Source: Sphingomonas sp. FARSPH (lineage in GTDB: Bacteria > Pseudomonadota > Alphaproteobacteria > Sphingomonadales > Sphingomonadaceae). Taken from it: a stretch of DNA of 64,000 bases. The position numbers and the translations under genes are program-made. The notes under the pieces are model-generated. The model was not told the origin of the DNA and ran no database searches. It saw only the letters and a program-made list of their open reading frames with translations. The stretch lies in NCBI RefSeq assembly GCF_003355005.1, contig NZ_CP029987.1, positions 14,168 to 78,167 on the forward strand. Direction: 5' to 3'. This document shows positions 7,929 to 16,996 of the stretch, in pieces; position 1 is the stretch's first letter; the number at the start of each line of letters is the position of its first letter.

Positions 7929-9047
7929 CTAACGGGCCGGGCGCGACGGAGAACCGCCGGGCGGGGGGAGGGAAGCGGAGGGTTCTGCCAGCGCGCGCGA
8001 GGCGACGCCGATGCCGAATTCGGGGCCGGCGACGCCGCGGTTGATCAGCGGAGCGAGATCGCCGTTGCGGACGTGGCCGGCGAACCACAAAGTCAGCCGG
8101 TCGCCCTCGACCAGCGGACTGGGCGCCAGGATTTCGCCGCTGGTCCAGCGCGTGTCGCCGCGCACCAGTGCGGGCGCGGCATCCTCGCGGAAGCCGTGGG
8201 TGCCGTCGGGCGAGACCGCATGCTGGATCGCGACCTGCTGCCATTCGGGATCGGCGCCCTTGCGGACGAGGACGACGGAATAGAAGAGGTGGACGCGCCC
8301 GCCGATGACGACCGCGGCGGGGGAACTGTAGCCGGCGAACCCCTGTGCGGCGGGATAGGCCGCGCCTTGCGTCAGCACCTGCACCGGCGCGGAGAAGTGC
8401 ACGCCGTCGCCCGACGCGATCATCCCCAGACTCTGGCGCGGCGGCCCGCCGCCCAGCCGCGCCGACACCGCGGAGAAATAGACGAACAACCGGTCGCCGA
8501 CGACGACCGCGCCGGGCTCGCCGACGAGGTAGCTGGTCCAATCGTCCGCCTTGCCGGTCGCCCGGAGCAACGTCCATTGCACGACGCGCCACGCGATGCC
8601 GTCGTCGGACACCGCATGGCCGATCGCCATCGGCGTCGGATCGGGATTGGCGTAGACGCCGGTGAACAGCATGTGCCAGCGGCCGCGGAAGCGCACGACG
8701 CTGGGCGTCTCGATGCTGGCATAGGGGCTGCCCGCCGCGCTCAGCAGCGGGCGGTCGGGCGACAGGCGCCACGACCGGCCGTCGCGCGACACCGCGCGGA
8801 ACGGCAGCACCGGCGGCTTGAACGCTTCCCCCGTGCTGGTCGTCAGGTACATGACATAGCCGTCTGGGGTAGCGATCACGCTGGGGTCGTTCCACAGCCC
8901 GCGCGCGCGCAGGTCGCCCGCCTTGATGACCGGCGCGTCGCGCGACACCGTCCAGCCGGGCTGCGCGCTGAGCGCCGGCTCGGGCGCGGCGGGCGTGCAG
9001 GCGACGAGCGCGCCGATCAGCAAAGATGGCAGGAAGCGCGCGCGCAT
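7929..9047 (-). CDS. Beta-propeller lipoprotein resembling five-bladed glycoside-active folds
   Basis: 372 residues. A short signal with lipobox LVAC places the mature N-terminus on a membrane, after a leader reading MRARFLPSLL. The body shows repeated blade motifs: LWNDPSVIATPDGYVMYLT, ETPSVVRFRGRWHMLFTG, GEPGAVVVGDRLFVYFSA, SSPAAVVIGGRVHLFYS and LAPSPLVEGDRLTLWFAG. This pattern is typical of GH43/GH32/GH130-like propellers. A TTG at 9053 is an alternative start overlapping the upstream stop. Encoded between wcaJ and rfbF, it may bind, trim or modify exported EPS I. Enzymatic activity is not established; it could be a pure carbohydrate-binding propeller. Confidence 0.7.
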   Translation of the reverse strand: MRARFLPSLLIGALVACTPAAPEPALSAQPGWTVSRDAPVIKAGDLRARGLWNDPSVIATPDGYVMYLTTSTGEAFKPPVLPFRAVSRDGRSWRLSPDRPLLSAAGSPYASIETPSVVRFRGRWHMLFTGVYANPDPTPMAIGHAVSDDGIAWRVVQWTLLRATGKADDWTSYLVGEPGAVVVGDRLFVYFSAVSARLGGGPPRQSLGMIASGDGVHFSAPVQVLTQGAAYPAAQGFAGYSSPAAVVIGGRVHLFYSVVLVRKGADPEWQQVAIQHAVSPDGTHGFREDAAPALVRGDTRWTSGEILAPSPLVEGDRLTLWFAGHVRNGDLAPLINRGVAGPEFGIGVASRALAEPSASLPPPGGSPSRPAR

Positions 9048-9049
9048 CC

Positions 9050-10492
9050 TCAATAGGCCTTGTCGGTGATCGGCACGATCACGCTGCGGATGAGGATGCG
9101 CAGGTCGAGCCCGACCGACCAGCAGCGCAGGTATTCGATGTCCTGCTTGATGCGCTGGTGCATCTTGTCGAGCGTCTCGGTCTCGCCGCGCCAGCCGTTG
9201 ATCTGGGCGAGGCCGGTGATGCCGGGCTTGATCTTGTGGCGCACCATGTAGCGGTGGATGACGGGGCGGAACTTCTCGTTGAGCGCGACCGGATGGGGGC
9301 GGGGGCCGACCACCGACATGCTGCCGGCGAGGACGTTGAACAGCTGCGGCAGCTCGTCGAGCGAGGTGCGGCGCAGGATGCGGCCGATCGGCGTCACCCG
9401 GCTGTCGCCCTTCGTCGCCTGCACCGACCCGTCGTCGCGCGCGACGTACATCGAGCGGAACTTCCAGATCTGGAACGGCTTGCCGTCGAGGCCGTAGCGC
9501 GTCTGGCGATAGAGGACGGGCCCGCGCGAGCCGAGCTTGATGAGGATCGCGCAGACCAGCATGACGGGCGCGACCAGAGGCAGGATGATCGCGGCGAGCA
9601 CCAGGTCCTCGGCCCGCTTGACCGCGCCCGAATACCCTTCGAACGGGGATTCGACGATGCTGATCACCGGCTGGCCGAAGATATTGTCCCAGCGCCCGCC
9701 GATCAGGTCGAACCCCGACAGCGGCGGACAGTAATAGACGGACGCGGTGGTATCGCCGAACCGGTCGATGATCCGCTTGATCCGCTCCTCCGCCGCCATC
9801 GGCAGCGTGATGTAGATGCGACTGACCCGCCCGGCGCGCGCGAGCGCGTAGAGCGCGTCGACATTGCCCGACAGGCCCGCGCCCGCGTCGTCAGCGCCCA
9901 GCCGGCCCGCGGCGGGATCGCGGTCGTCGAACACGCCGATCGTGCGCAGCCCCATCCACGGGTGCATCGCGAAGGTCCATTGCAGCTGTTGCGCGGTCTC
10001 GGTCGCGCCGATCAGCGCGGTGTTGCGCAGGTCGTGGCCGAAAGCGCGATAATAGCGCAGGAACAGGCGCTGCACCGCGCGGAACGCGATGATCGTCAGC
10101 AGCGCGGCGATGTACCAGCGCGCGAACAGCGGCATCCACTGCGCTGCTGCGACTATGGTGAGATCGCCCAGCGCCATGAACACGCCGACGATCGCCATAA
10201 AACCAAGCGTCCAATAGGCGACGAGATCGAACATTTCGTAGCGCATGCGGACGATGCGCCAGGATCGATTGAAGTTGAAGAACGGCGCGACACATTCGAG
10301 TACTGCGAAACATATCACCGCATCGACCAAGACGCTGCGGTCCGAAAACCAAGGGCGCCCTTGGTAGACGGCCACTAACATCAATGTAATTATGACGGTG
10401 TCGGTGATCCGTCCGAGGCGGACCAACGCCGCTCCGTGCTGCTGGAAGACCCCCGGTCTGCCGAAACTGTATGTTCCCTGCACGGCATTCAT
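9050..10492 (-). CDS. WcaJ-type undecaprenyl-phosphate sugar phosphotransferase (EPS I)
   Basis: 480 residues. Several N-terminal membrane helices precede a soluble central domain with a Rossmann-like nucleotide fold (TALIGATETAQQL), a further helix (LVLAAIILPLVAPVMLVCAIL) and the C-terminal bacterial sugar transferase domain with KFRSMY, RRTSLDELPQL and VVGPRPHP. This is the full-length polyisoprenyl-phosphate hexose-1-phosphate transferase architecture, which starts the repeat unit on the inner membrane. The ATG at 10492 is preceded by a GGGGG-containing ribosome-binding stretch. It is the first gene of the leftward EPS I operon. Confidence 0.92.
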   Translation of the reverse strand: MNAVQGTYSFGRPGVFQQHGAALVRLGRITDTVIITLMLVAVYQGRPWFSDRSVLVDAVICFAVLECVAPFFNFNRSWRIVRMRYEMFDLVAYWTLGFMAIVGVFMALGDLTIVAAAQWMPLFARWYIAALLTIIAFRAVQRLFLRYYRAFGHDLRNTALIGATETAQQLQWTFAMHPWMGLRTIGVFDDRDPAAGRLGADDAGAGLSGNVDALYALARAGRVSRIYITLPMAAEERIKRIIDRFGDTTASVYYCPPLSGFDLIGGRWDNIFGQPVISIVESPFEGYSGAVKRAEDLVLAAIILPLVAPVMLVCAILIKLGSRGPVLYRQTRYGLDGKPFQIWKFRSMYVARDDGSVQATKGDSRVTPIGRILRRTSLDELPQLFNVLAGSMSVVGPRPHPVALNEKFRPVIHRYMVRHKIKPGITGLAQINGWRGETETLDKMHQRIKQDIEYLRCWSVGLDLRILIRSVIVPITDKAY

Positions 10493-10798
10493 GAACTTCG
10501 CCCCCGAAGTGCGTGACGTTAATCGTATCGCACAGAACGGTATCGTTCTATAAGAAATCCAGCATATTACACGCCAGTTACACCCTGTCCCAGCCTGGGA
10601 CATGAGCCAGATATCGCAATACTTCGGGTTGCGCTCTGGTTAACGCATCAAGGTGAATGTAAATTGTATCCTGAAATGATTTTTCATTTCGGGACAGAAA
10701 GGGAGTCGGCACCCGCTTAATTGCTTGTTGAAAATTCTTCGTCAGAAGGTAGCTCATGCCTTAACCGACCGCCATCATCTGTACTGGATAGCCGTTCG
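10493..10798. promoter_or_regulatory. Divergent promoter region of EPS cluster I
   Basis: This 306-base, visibly AT-richer stretch separates the two divergent EPS I operons and contains no convincing gene. A 10-pair hairpin, CCTGAAATGA (10670-10679) with TCATTTCGGG (10684-10693) and a TTTT loop, with one G-U pair, lies nearer the rightward gene. It could be an operator, an attenuator or a leader hairpin. No clear sigma-70 boxes were assigned. Confidence 0.5.
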
Positions 10799-11851
10799 AT
10801 GGGGATATTGTGTTCGCTCGGGTGGCATCGTCCAGGTGCCGAGATCGTCCGCAACCGTGCATATCGCTTCTCGACGTGCCCGGTGTGCGAGGCGGAGATC
10901 GTCGACCAGGGTGACGGCGTTTGGCGCTCGATCCCGCGCGGCTTCCGCGTCGTCTGGCGCCCTGTCGCCGGCGCGCGTGCCGTCTGGGAACAGCGTGACG
11001 CGGCGCGTCCGCCCCCCCCCTCGCTGTCGGCGGATCCGATGCCGCCCCGGGATGGGGCAGCGGCGCCCGATGCGGTTCCCGTGGAAGGCGTCGCCCCCCC
11101 TGCGGTTCCGCTATCCGCGCCGGTGCCCGACGCGGCGCACCGGCCCGGCATCCTCGCCAGCCTGTGGGAAAAGGCGCGATCGGTATGGCCCGCGCGGGCG
11201 GTGCCCAGCACGCCCGCCTCGCGCAGCTATCGCTATCTCGCGCAGCAGCTGATGATCGATTTCCCCGCGGCGGACCGCGCGCCGGTCATCCTGGTCAGCG
11301 CGGCCTGCGCGCCCGCAACCGAGATCGGCGCGACGATGCTGCTCGCCGCAATGCTGCAGGACGAGGCGGGCGGGCGCCTGCTGATCGTCGATGCGACGCT
11401 GCGCGAGGGCGGGATCGGCGATGCTCTCGGCTATCCCGGTGCGCCGGGGTTCCTCGATCTGCTCGGCGGTCGCGCGGATGATCCGCTGGCGCTCGCCTGC
11501 CCGACCGGGCGCGAGCATGTCTGGATGATCCCGGCGGGGCGTGCGGGGCCGCGCGGCCACCAGAGTCCGGATGCGGCGCAGGTGTCGCGCATCTTCGACG
11601 CCTATGCCCGCGTCTACGAACACGTCCTCGTCGTGCAGCGGGCGATCACCACCGACACCCGTTACCTGCCGATCGCGCGCGAGGCGGCGGTCGTCTTGAT
11701 GATGGTCGAGGAAGCGGAAAGCCGAATGGCCGACATCGATCTTTATACCGAGGCACTGGCCGCGCACGGGATCGACGACGTGCGCATCGTACTCTGCGCG
11801 CAGGACACGGCGACGCCCGCTCCGGGCCCGGCGATTCAGCATGCCGCATAA
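10799..11851 (+). CDS. BY-kinase-like ATPase with degenerate P-loop and N-terminal Cys motif
   Basis: 350 residues. The N-terminus carries LCSLGWHRP and STCPVC, a small Cys/His motif like a zinc ribbon, then a Pro/Ala-rich linker (~55-115). From about residue 155 a domain resembles the cytoplasmic ATPase of Wzc/SpsE-type proteins: VILVSAACAPATEIGATML replaces the usual GEGKST loop, so the P-loop lysine is missing, while LLIVDATLREGG matches Walker A'. No tyrosine cluster ends the protein. It heads the rightward EPS I operon and is probably the cytoplasmic partner of the kinase-less GumC-like protein. A TTG-initiated longer form from 10721 is less likely. Confidence 0.7.
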   Translation: MGILCSLGWHRPGAEIVRNRAYRFSTCPVCEAEIVDQGDGVWRSIPRGFRVVWRPVAGARAVWEQRDAARPPPPSLSADPMPPRDGAAAPDAVPVEGVAPPAVPLSAPVPDAAHRPGILASLWEKARSVWPARAVPSTPASRSYRYLAQQLMIDFPAADRAPVILVSAACAPATEIGATMLLAAMLQDEAGGRLLIVDATLREGGIGDALGYPGAPGFLDLLGGRADDPLALACPTGREHVWMIPAGRAGPRGHQSPDAAQVSRIFDAYARVYEHVLVVQRAITTDTRYLPIAREAAVVLMMVEEAESRMADIDLYTEALAAHGIDDVRIVLCAQDTATPAPGPAIQHAA

Positions 11852-11878
11852 CGCGCGACCGGATCACGGCCGCCGGGG

Positions 11879-13435
11879 GTGACCGCGCGGTCCCGCCAGG
11901 GCCCGGTCGCGGCCATCGTCGGCAGGGGTGCCGAGAATACGTTCGTCGTCGGCGCGGTGATCGCGGTCGCGCTCGTCGCGGCGGTGACGACGATCGGCCT
12001 GCTCGCGACGCACAAGATGGCCGCGGTCGCCTTGCTGCTCGTGCCCGGCTTCGTCGCGCTGCTGTGGGCGTCGGGCAATCCGCGGCTCGTCGGCCTGTGG
12101 GGCCTGCTGCTCACCGCGCCGCTCAGCCTGTCCAAGAAATTCGTCCCCGTGCCGCATATGGGCGGGGCGGGTTCGTACAATATCGACGCCTGCGACGTCT
12201 TCCTGCTGCTGCTGACGCTGTTCCTCGCGCGCGACATCCTCGCCCGCCGGCGCAGGCTGCGGCTGTCGGGCGTCGCGATCGCCTGGTCGGGGCTGATCCT
12301 GCTCGGTTTCGTCAGCGTCGCGATCGGCCCGATGCGGCAGGTCGCGCTGCAGCAATGCGTCGAGATGGCCAAGGAAATGTGGCTGTTCCTGGTGCTGCTC
12401 AACGAACTGGTCCGCGTGCGCCAGTTCCTGCAGGCGTTCGCCGCGGTGGCGGCGGGCGTCGCGCTGGAGGCGCTGCTCGGCATCGCGCAATTCATCAAAA
12501 AGGGCGACATCGGCCTCCAGAAGCTGGGCGAGGCGACGCTGCAGACGCTCGAATATGCCAATCTGGCGACCTATACCGGCGATGCCAGCACGTTCCGCAT
12601 CGGCGGGCTGTTCGGCCATCCCAATCTGCTCGCCGGATTCTTCGTCATCGTCACGCCGATCGTGCTGGCGATGCTGATGACGCGCCAGCCGCCGCTGCGC
12701 CGGATGCTGCTCGCAGGCACGTTGCTGCTCGCGCTCGTCGCGCTGCTGCTGACGTTGTCGCGGTCGGGCTGGATGGCGTTCGCGATCGCCGCGCTGGTGG
12801 TGATCGGGCTGATGCTGTGGAACCCGATGTCGCGCCGCACCGCGGCGCCGGTCGCGCTGACCCTGGTCGTGGGTGCGGTGCTCGGCGCGGGCGCCGCGGC
12901 GCCCAGCATCATCCGCCGCCTGACCGAAAGCGATTCGGGGGCGATCGACTTCCGCTGGGAATGGATGAGCGTCGCCTGGCGGATCGTGCTGGAGCATCCG
13001 GTGCTCGGCATCGGCCTCAACAGCTTCGTCTACAACCTGCCCGGCCGCACCCAATATGGCGACGACGTCGACCTGACGCTGAAGTTCGGCGAGGTCTGGC
13101 CCGTCGTCCATGACATCTACCTGCTGATCTGGGCCGAACAGGGGACGCTGGGCTTCGCCTGTTTCGTCGCGATGCTGCTCGTGCTGCTGCGCACCGGCTG
13201 GCGCAACGCGTGGCGCGTCACCGACCCGCAGCTGCACGCGATGAGCATCGGCTGCCTCGCCGGCGTCTGCGCCAATATCGTCGACGGCTTCGGCAGCTTC
13301 TTCCTGCGCAATCCCGCCTGCGCGCGCATCTTCTGGATCGTCGCGGCGATCATGGTCGCGATCGGATACTGGCACCGGGCGAACGCGCCGGGCGGGGCGG
13401 GGACAAAAGCCGGGGCGGGGGGGCAAGGCCGGTGA
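11879..13435 (+). CDS. O-antigen polymerase/ligase-like membrane protein (Wzy, EPS I)
   Basis: 518 residues with about a dozen hydrophobic segments and a large periplasmic loop. The segment GGLFGHPNLLAGFFVIVTP followed later by WRIVLEHPVLGIGLNSFVYN (~370-390) and HDIYLLIWAEQGTLG is the Wzy_C/O-antigen ligase pattern. The GTG at 11879 follows a run of G that may serve as ribosome-binding site. Its stop overlaps the flippase start. In this context it should polymerise the lipid-linked repeat units of EPS I in the periplasm. Confidence 0.85.
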   Translation: MTARSRQGPVAAIVGRGAENTFVVGAVIAVALVAAVTTIGLLATHKMAAVALLLVPGFVALLWASGNPRLVGLWGLLLTAPLSLSKKFVPVPHMGGAGSYNIDACDVFLLLLTLFLARDILARRRRLRLSGVAIAWSGLILLGFVSVAIGPMRQVALQQCVEMAKEMWLFLVLLNELVRVRQFLQAFAAVAAGVALEALLGIAQFIKKGDIGLQKLGEATLQTLEYANLATYTGDASTFRIGGLFGHPNLLAGFFVIVTPIVLAMLMTRQPPLRRMLLAGTLLLALVALLLTLSRSGWMAFAIAALVVIGLMLWNPMSRRTAAPVALTLVVGAVLGAGAAAPSIIRRLTESDSGAIDFRWEWMSVAWRIVLEHPVLGIGLNSFVYNLPGRTQYGDDVDLTLKFGEVWPVVHDIYLLIWAEQGTLGFACFVAMLLVLLRTGWRNAWRVTDPQLHAMSIGCLAGVCANIVDGFGSFFLRNPACARIFWIVAAIMVAIGYWHRANAPGGAGTKAGAGGQGR

Positions 13436-14877
13436 ACCGCACCACCCTGTTCCACAATTCCGCCAGTCTCGTCGCCGGGCGGCTGCTGCTGTCGGTCGGG
13501 CGGCTGGGCGCGGCGGTGCTCGTCACCCGGCTCGCCGGCGTCGAGACGTTCGGCAGCTATGCATTGCTGCTCAGCCTGATCGCGCTGTTCGAATGGCTCG
13601 TCGATTTCGGCCAGACCGACATTGCCGCGCGCGACGTCGCGCAGCATCCCGCGCGAATGGCCGCCGACCTCGCCGCGCTCGCCCGTGCCAAGGCGGCGAT
13701 GGCGATCCTTGCCGCAATCGCGCTGCCCGCCGGACTGGCGCTCGCCCGCTATCCGCTGCCGCTTGTCGTCGCCGGCGCGATCGGCAGCGTGTCGATCGCC
13801 TTCACCGCCGCGCTGCAACCCGCGCGGGTGCGCGTGCGGGCGCGGATGCGGATCGACCTCGATGTCGGGGCGGAGATCGTCGGCCTGGTCGCGATGCTGC
13901 CGCTGCTCGGGCTCGCCGCCTCGGCACGCATGGGACCTGCGATGCTGATCGCCACGCTCGCCGTCGCGCGTGCGGTGCAATGGGCAATGCTGTCGCGGTG
14001 GAGCCGGACGCCCGTAGGGCCCCCCGCAGCGCGCGGCACATGGCACGACGCCCGTCGCCTCGCGCGCGCCGCGGCGCCGCTCGGCGCGGCGGGGCTGCTC
14101 GTCGTCCTCTACGACGCGCTCGCGCCGCTGATGCTGTCGAAGCTCATCGATCTGCACGCGGTCGCGCTCTATGCGGCCGCGGCGCGCTTCGTCTTTCCCG
14201 TCATCATCGTCGTCCAGGCGATCAACAACGCCTTCTTCGTCGCGCTGTCCGCCACCTGGGCGCGCGACCGCGCGCGCTTCGGCGAGATGCAGCAGACCGC
14301 GCTGACGCTGTCGGTGGGCGTCGCGGGCGTGATGTTCACCGGCATCCACGGCGCGTCCGATTTCCTGATGGGGCTGCTCGGCCGCGATTTCGTCACCGCC
14401 GCGCCGGTGCTGCGGCTGCTCGCCTGGGTGCTGCTGCTGCGCGCGGTGACCACCGCCATGTCGCCGCTGATCGTCATCGCCGGCTATCAGGGGCGGGCGC
14501 TGTGGCTGACGCTCGGCTCGGTCGTGATGCAGGTCGCAGCATTGCTGATCCTGGTGCCGCGGCTGGGCGTCGCGGGCGCGGCGGTCAGCTACCTCCTCGT
14601 CGAACTCACGCTGGGGACGGTCGCGGTGTCGGTGATCGGCCAGCGCGTCGCCGGCGTCCGGCTGGACTGGGGGCGCACGCTCGCCATGCTCGCGATCGCC
14701 GCCATCGTCGTCGTCGCGATCGGCGCCAGCCCGATCCGCGGCGGGTTCGCAGGCGGCGTCTGCGCGCCCATCGCCTTCCTCATCGCCTGCCTCGCCACCG
14801 GCGTGCTGTCGCCCACCCGGCTGCGGCGGATGCGGGCCGCGCTGGGCCACGTCCCCGTCCTGGAGGCCCACGCATGA
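13432..14877 (+). CDS. Wzx-type oligosaccharide flippase (EPS I)
   Basis: 481 residues, almost entirely membrane helices. The N-terminus NSASLVAGRLLLSVGRLGAAVLVTRLAG and the DFGQTDIAARDVA segment fit the Polysacc_synt/MATE-like flippase family. The GTG start overlaps the polymerase stop (GTGA), and the 3' end overlaps the next glycosyltransferase gene by ATGA. It would translocate undecaprenyl-diphosphate-linked repeat units across the inner membrane. Confidence 0.87.
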   Translation: MNRTTLFHNSASLVAGRLLLSVGRLGAAVLVTRLAGVETFGSYALLLSLIALFEWLVDFGQTDIAARDVAQHPARMAADLAALARAKAAMAILAAIALPAGLALARYPLPLVVAGAIGSVSIAFTAALQPARVRVRARMRIDLDVGAEIVGLVAMLPLLGLAASARMGPAMLIATLAVARAVQWAMLSRWSRTPVGPPAARGTWHDARRLARAAAPLGAAGLLVVLYDALAPLMLSKLIDLHAVALYAAAARFVFPVIIVVQAINNAFFVALSATWARDRARFGEMQQTALTLSVGVAGVMFTGIHGASDFLMGLLGRDFVTAAPVLRLLAWVLLLRAVTTAMSPLIVIAGYQGRALWLTLGSVVMQVAALLILVPRLGVAGAAVSYLLVELTLGTVAVSVIGQRVAGVRLDWGRTLAMLAIAAIVVVAIGASPIRGGFAGGVCAPIAFLIACLATGVLSPTRLRRMRAALGHVPVLEAHA

Positions 14878-16028
14878 CGACCCGCGCTCCCGGCCCCCGT
14901 ATCTCGCCCCGTACCGCGCCCCGCATCGCGATCGCCTGTCCCGGCGTCGGAGTCGTGCAACGCGGCTTCGAACGGCTGTTTCGCGACCTGTTCGACGAGA
15001 TGCGCGTCAGCCACGACGTCACCTTGTTCAAGGGCGGCGGGCCACGGCGCGACGACGAGATCGTGCTGCCCTTCCTGCGCCGCGGCGGCAACGCGATCCG
15101 CTGGCTGCCGATCCACCGGTTGATGCGGCGCACGCCGATGCATGCCGAATGCCTGACCTTCGCGCTGGCGATGCTGCCGCACCTGCGTGGCAACCGGTTC
15201 GACATCGTCCATGTCATCGACCCGCCGCTCGCCCGGCTATTGTTCCACCTGCGCCGAGCGCTCGGACTGCGGTTCCGCCTGTTGTACACCGAAGGCACGG
15301 CGATGCCGCCGCGCGACTATCCGCCGTGCGACCACCTCCACCAGATCTCGCGCGCGACGATGGAGGATGCCGTCGCCCGCGGCTATCCCGCCGATCGCAT
15401 GTCGCTGCTGCCCTGCGGCTACCGGCCCGAACGTTTCGCGACGACGGAGACGCGCGCGGCGCTGCGCGACCGCTACGGCATCGCGCAGGACCGTTTCGTC
15501 ATCCTGTCGGTCGCCGCGCTCAACCGCGGCCACAAAAGGATCGACCATCTGATCGACGAGGTCGCGGCGCTGGGCGGCGATGCCTTGCTGTGGCTCGACG
15601 GCAGCCTCGATCACGGCGATCCCGACCTGCCCGACTATGCGCGACGCCGGCTGGGCGAGCGGGTGCGCGTCACCCACGTCCCCTCGCATGCGGTCGGCGA
15701 GCTCTATGCGATGGCCGACCTCTTCACGCACAGCGCGGGGTTCGAGGCGTTCGGCCTCGCCATCGTCGAGGCCGCCGCGGCGGGCCTGCCGGTGCTGACG
15801 CACGACGCGCCGCATTTCCGCTGGCTACTCCCCGATCCCGCCTGCTGGGTCGACATGACCGCCCCCGGCGCGCTCGCCGCGCGCCTCGCGACGATGATCG
15901 CCGATCCCGCCGCGCGCCAGGCCGCGGTGATGGCCGACTACGCGCGCGCGACCTACGACTGGGGCAATCTGCGCAGCGGATACGGCGCGCTCTACGATGC
16001 GCTCCACGCAGGGACGCTCGACCGATGA
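14874..16028 (+). CDS. GT4 family glycosyltransferase
   Basis: 384 residues with GT-B organisation. The N-domain has IAIACPGVGVVQRGFERLF (~19-37), and the C-domain starts near FVILSVAALNRGHKRIDHLI and ends with the donor-binding HSAGFEAFGLAIVEAAAAGLPVLTHD, including the E-x7-E pattern of GT4 enzymes. It is coupled by 4-base overlaps to the flippase and to the following GT2. Donor sugar unknown. Confidence 0.87.
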   Translation: MTTRAPGPRISPRTAPRIAIACPGVGVVQRGFERLFRDLFDEMRVSHDVTLFKGGGPRRDDEIVLPFLRRGGNAIRWLPIHRLMRRTPMHAECLTFALAMLPHLRGNRFDIVHVIDPPLARLLFHLRRALGLRFRLLYTEGTAMPPRDYPPCDHLHQISRATMEDAVARGYPADRMSLLPCGYRPERFATTETRAALRDRYGIAQDRFVILSVAALNRGHKRIDHLIDEVAALGGDALLWLDGSLDHGDPDLPDYARRRLGERVRVTHVPSHAVGELYAMADLFTHSAGFEAFGLAIVEAAAAGLPVLTHDAPHFRWLLPDPACWVDMTAPGALAARLATMIADPAARQAAVMADYARATYDWGNLRSGYGALYDALHAGTLDR

Positions 16029-16996
16029 GCGCGCCCGTCTTAGCGATCGTCATCGTCAGCTGGAACGTGCGCGCGCTGCTGCGCGATTGCCTCGCGTCGA
16101 TCCCCGCGGGCACCGCGCTGCCGACGGAGGCGTACCGGATCATCGTCGTCGACAATGGTTCGCACGACGGCAGCGCCGACATGGTCGCCCGCGATTTCCC
16201 GCACGTCGAACTGATCCGCAGCATCGACAACCTCGGCTTCGCCGACGGCTGCCAGCGCGGCTATGACGCGACCGACGCGGACATCGTCATGCTGCTCAAC
16301 CCCGACACCGTCGTCGACCCGGGCGCGATCGACAGCATGCTCGCGACGATCGCGGCCGATCCCGCGATCGGCATCCTCGGCTCGCGGCTGCGCAACAGCG
16401 ACGGCAGCTTCCAGCGCGCGGCGGGCGGCGCCTTCCCCACCTTACGCAACATGGCGTGGAACTACCTGTTCCTCGACCGGCTGTGTCCCAAGCGCTGGGC
16501 GCCCGCGCCCGTCTATATCGTCGACGACACCCCCGACGTGCGCCCGATCGACTGGGTATCGGGCGCCTCGCTCACGTTTCGCCGCGCCGCGGTCGGCCCA
16601 CGCATCTTCCACCCCGCCTTCTTCATGTTCGGCGAGGATATGGAGCTGTGCGACCGCGTCGCGCGCGCAGGGTGGCGGGTGATGTTCTCCGGTCGCCAGA
16701 CGATCACGCACCACCACGGCCAGAGCTTCGCGCGCCAATCGTCGGTCGAGGTGCTGGCGACGGTGTACAAGGGGCCGCGCTTCTTCTTCCGCCGCACGCA
16801 CGGGCGGCTGGCGGGCGCGGCCTACGACCTCATCCTGTTCACCGGCTATCTGGTCCGCTGGATCGCGTTCGGCGTGCTGGCGCGGCTGCGTCCCGGCGCC
16901 GGCCACGACCAGATGGCGCGCTTCAGCCGCCGCTACCTGGGCACGATGCTGCGCGCCATCGTCCCGCTGCCATCCCCTTCCGCAAGGAGAGAATGA
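16025..16996 (+). CDS. GT2 family glycosyltransferase, rhamnosyltransferase-like
   Basis: 323 residues. LAIVIVSWNVRALLRDCLAS (~6-25), VVDNGSHDGSADM (~44-56) and MLLNPDTVVDPGAID (~90-104) give a GT-A fold with an N-x-D metal site. WVSGASLTFRRAAV and FFMFGEDMELCDRVARAGWRV form the acceptor/catalytic region typical of WbbL-like rhamnosyltransferases. Two short hydrophobic stretches near the C-terminus suggest membrane association. Being in a replicon with dTDP-rhamnose genes makes rhamnose transfer plausible but unproven. Confidence 0.85.
   Translation: MSAPVLAIVIVSWNVRALLRDCLASIPAGTALPTEAYRIIVVDNGSHDGSADMVARDFPHVELIRSIDNLGFADGCQRGYDATDADIVMLLNPDTVVDPGAIDSMLATIAADPAIGILGSRLRNSDGSFQRAAGGAFPTLRNMAWNYLFLDRLCPKRWAPAPVYIVDDTPDVRPIDWVSGASLTFRRAAVGPRIFHPAFFMFGEDMELCDRVARAGWRVMFSGRQTITHHHGQSFARQSSVEVLATVYKGPRFFFRRTHGRLAGAAYDLILFTGYLVRWIAFGVLARLRPGAGHDQMARFSRRYLGTMLRAIVPLPSPSARRE

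Noticed and set aside
11864..14871. Two long minus-strand open frames opposite the polymerase and flippase genes
   Set aside because: Their products are Gln/Arg/His-rich strings typical of the complement of hydrophobic membrane-protein codons; no independent evidence supports them.
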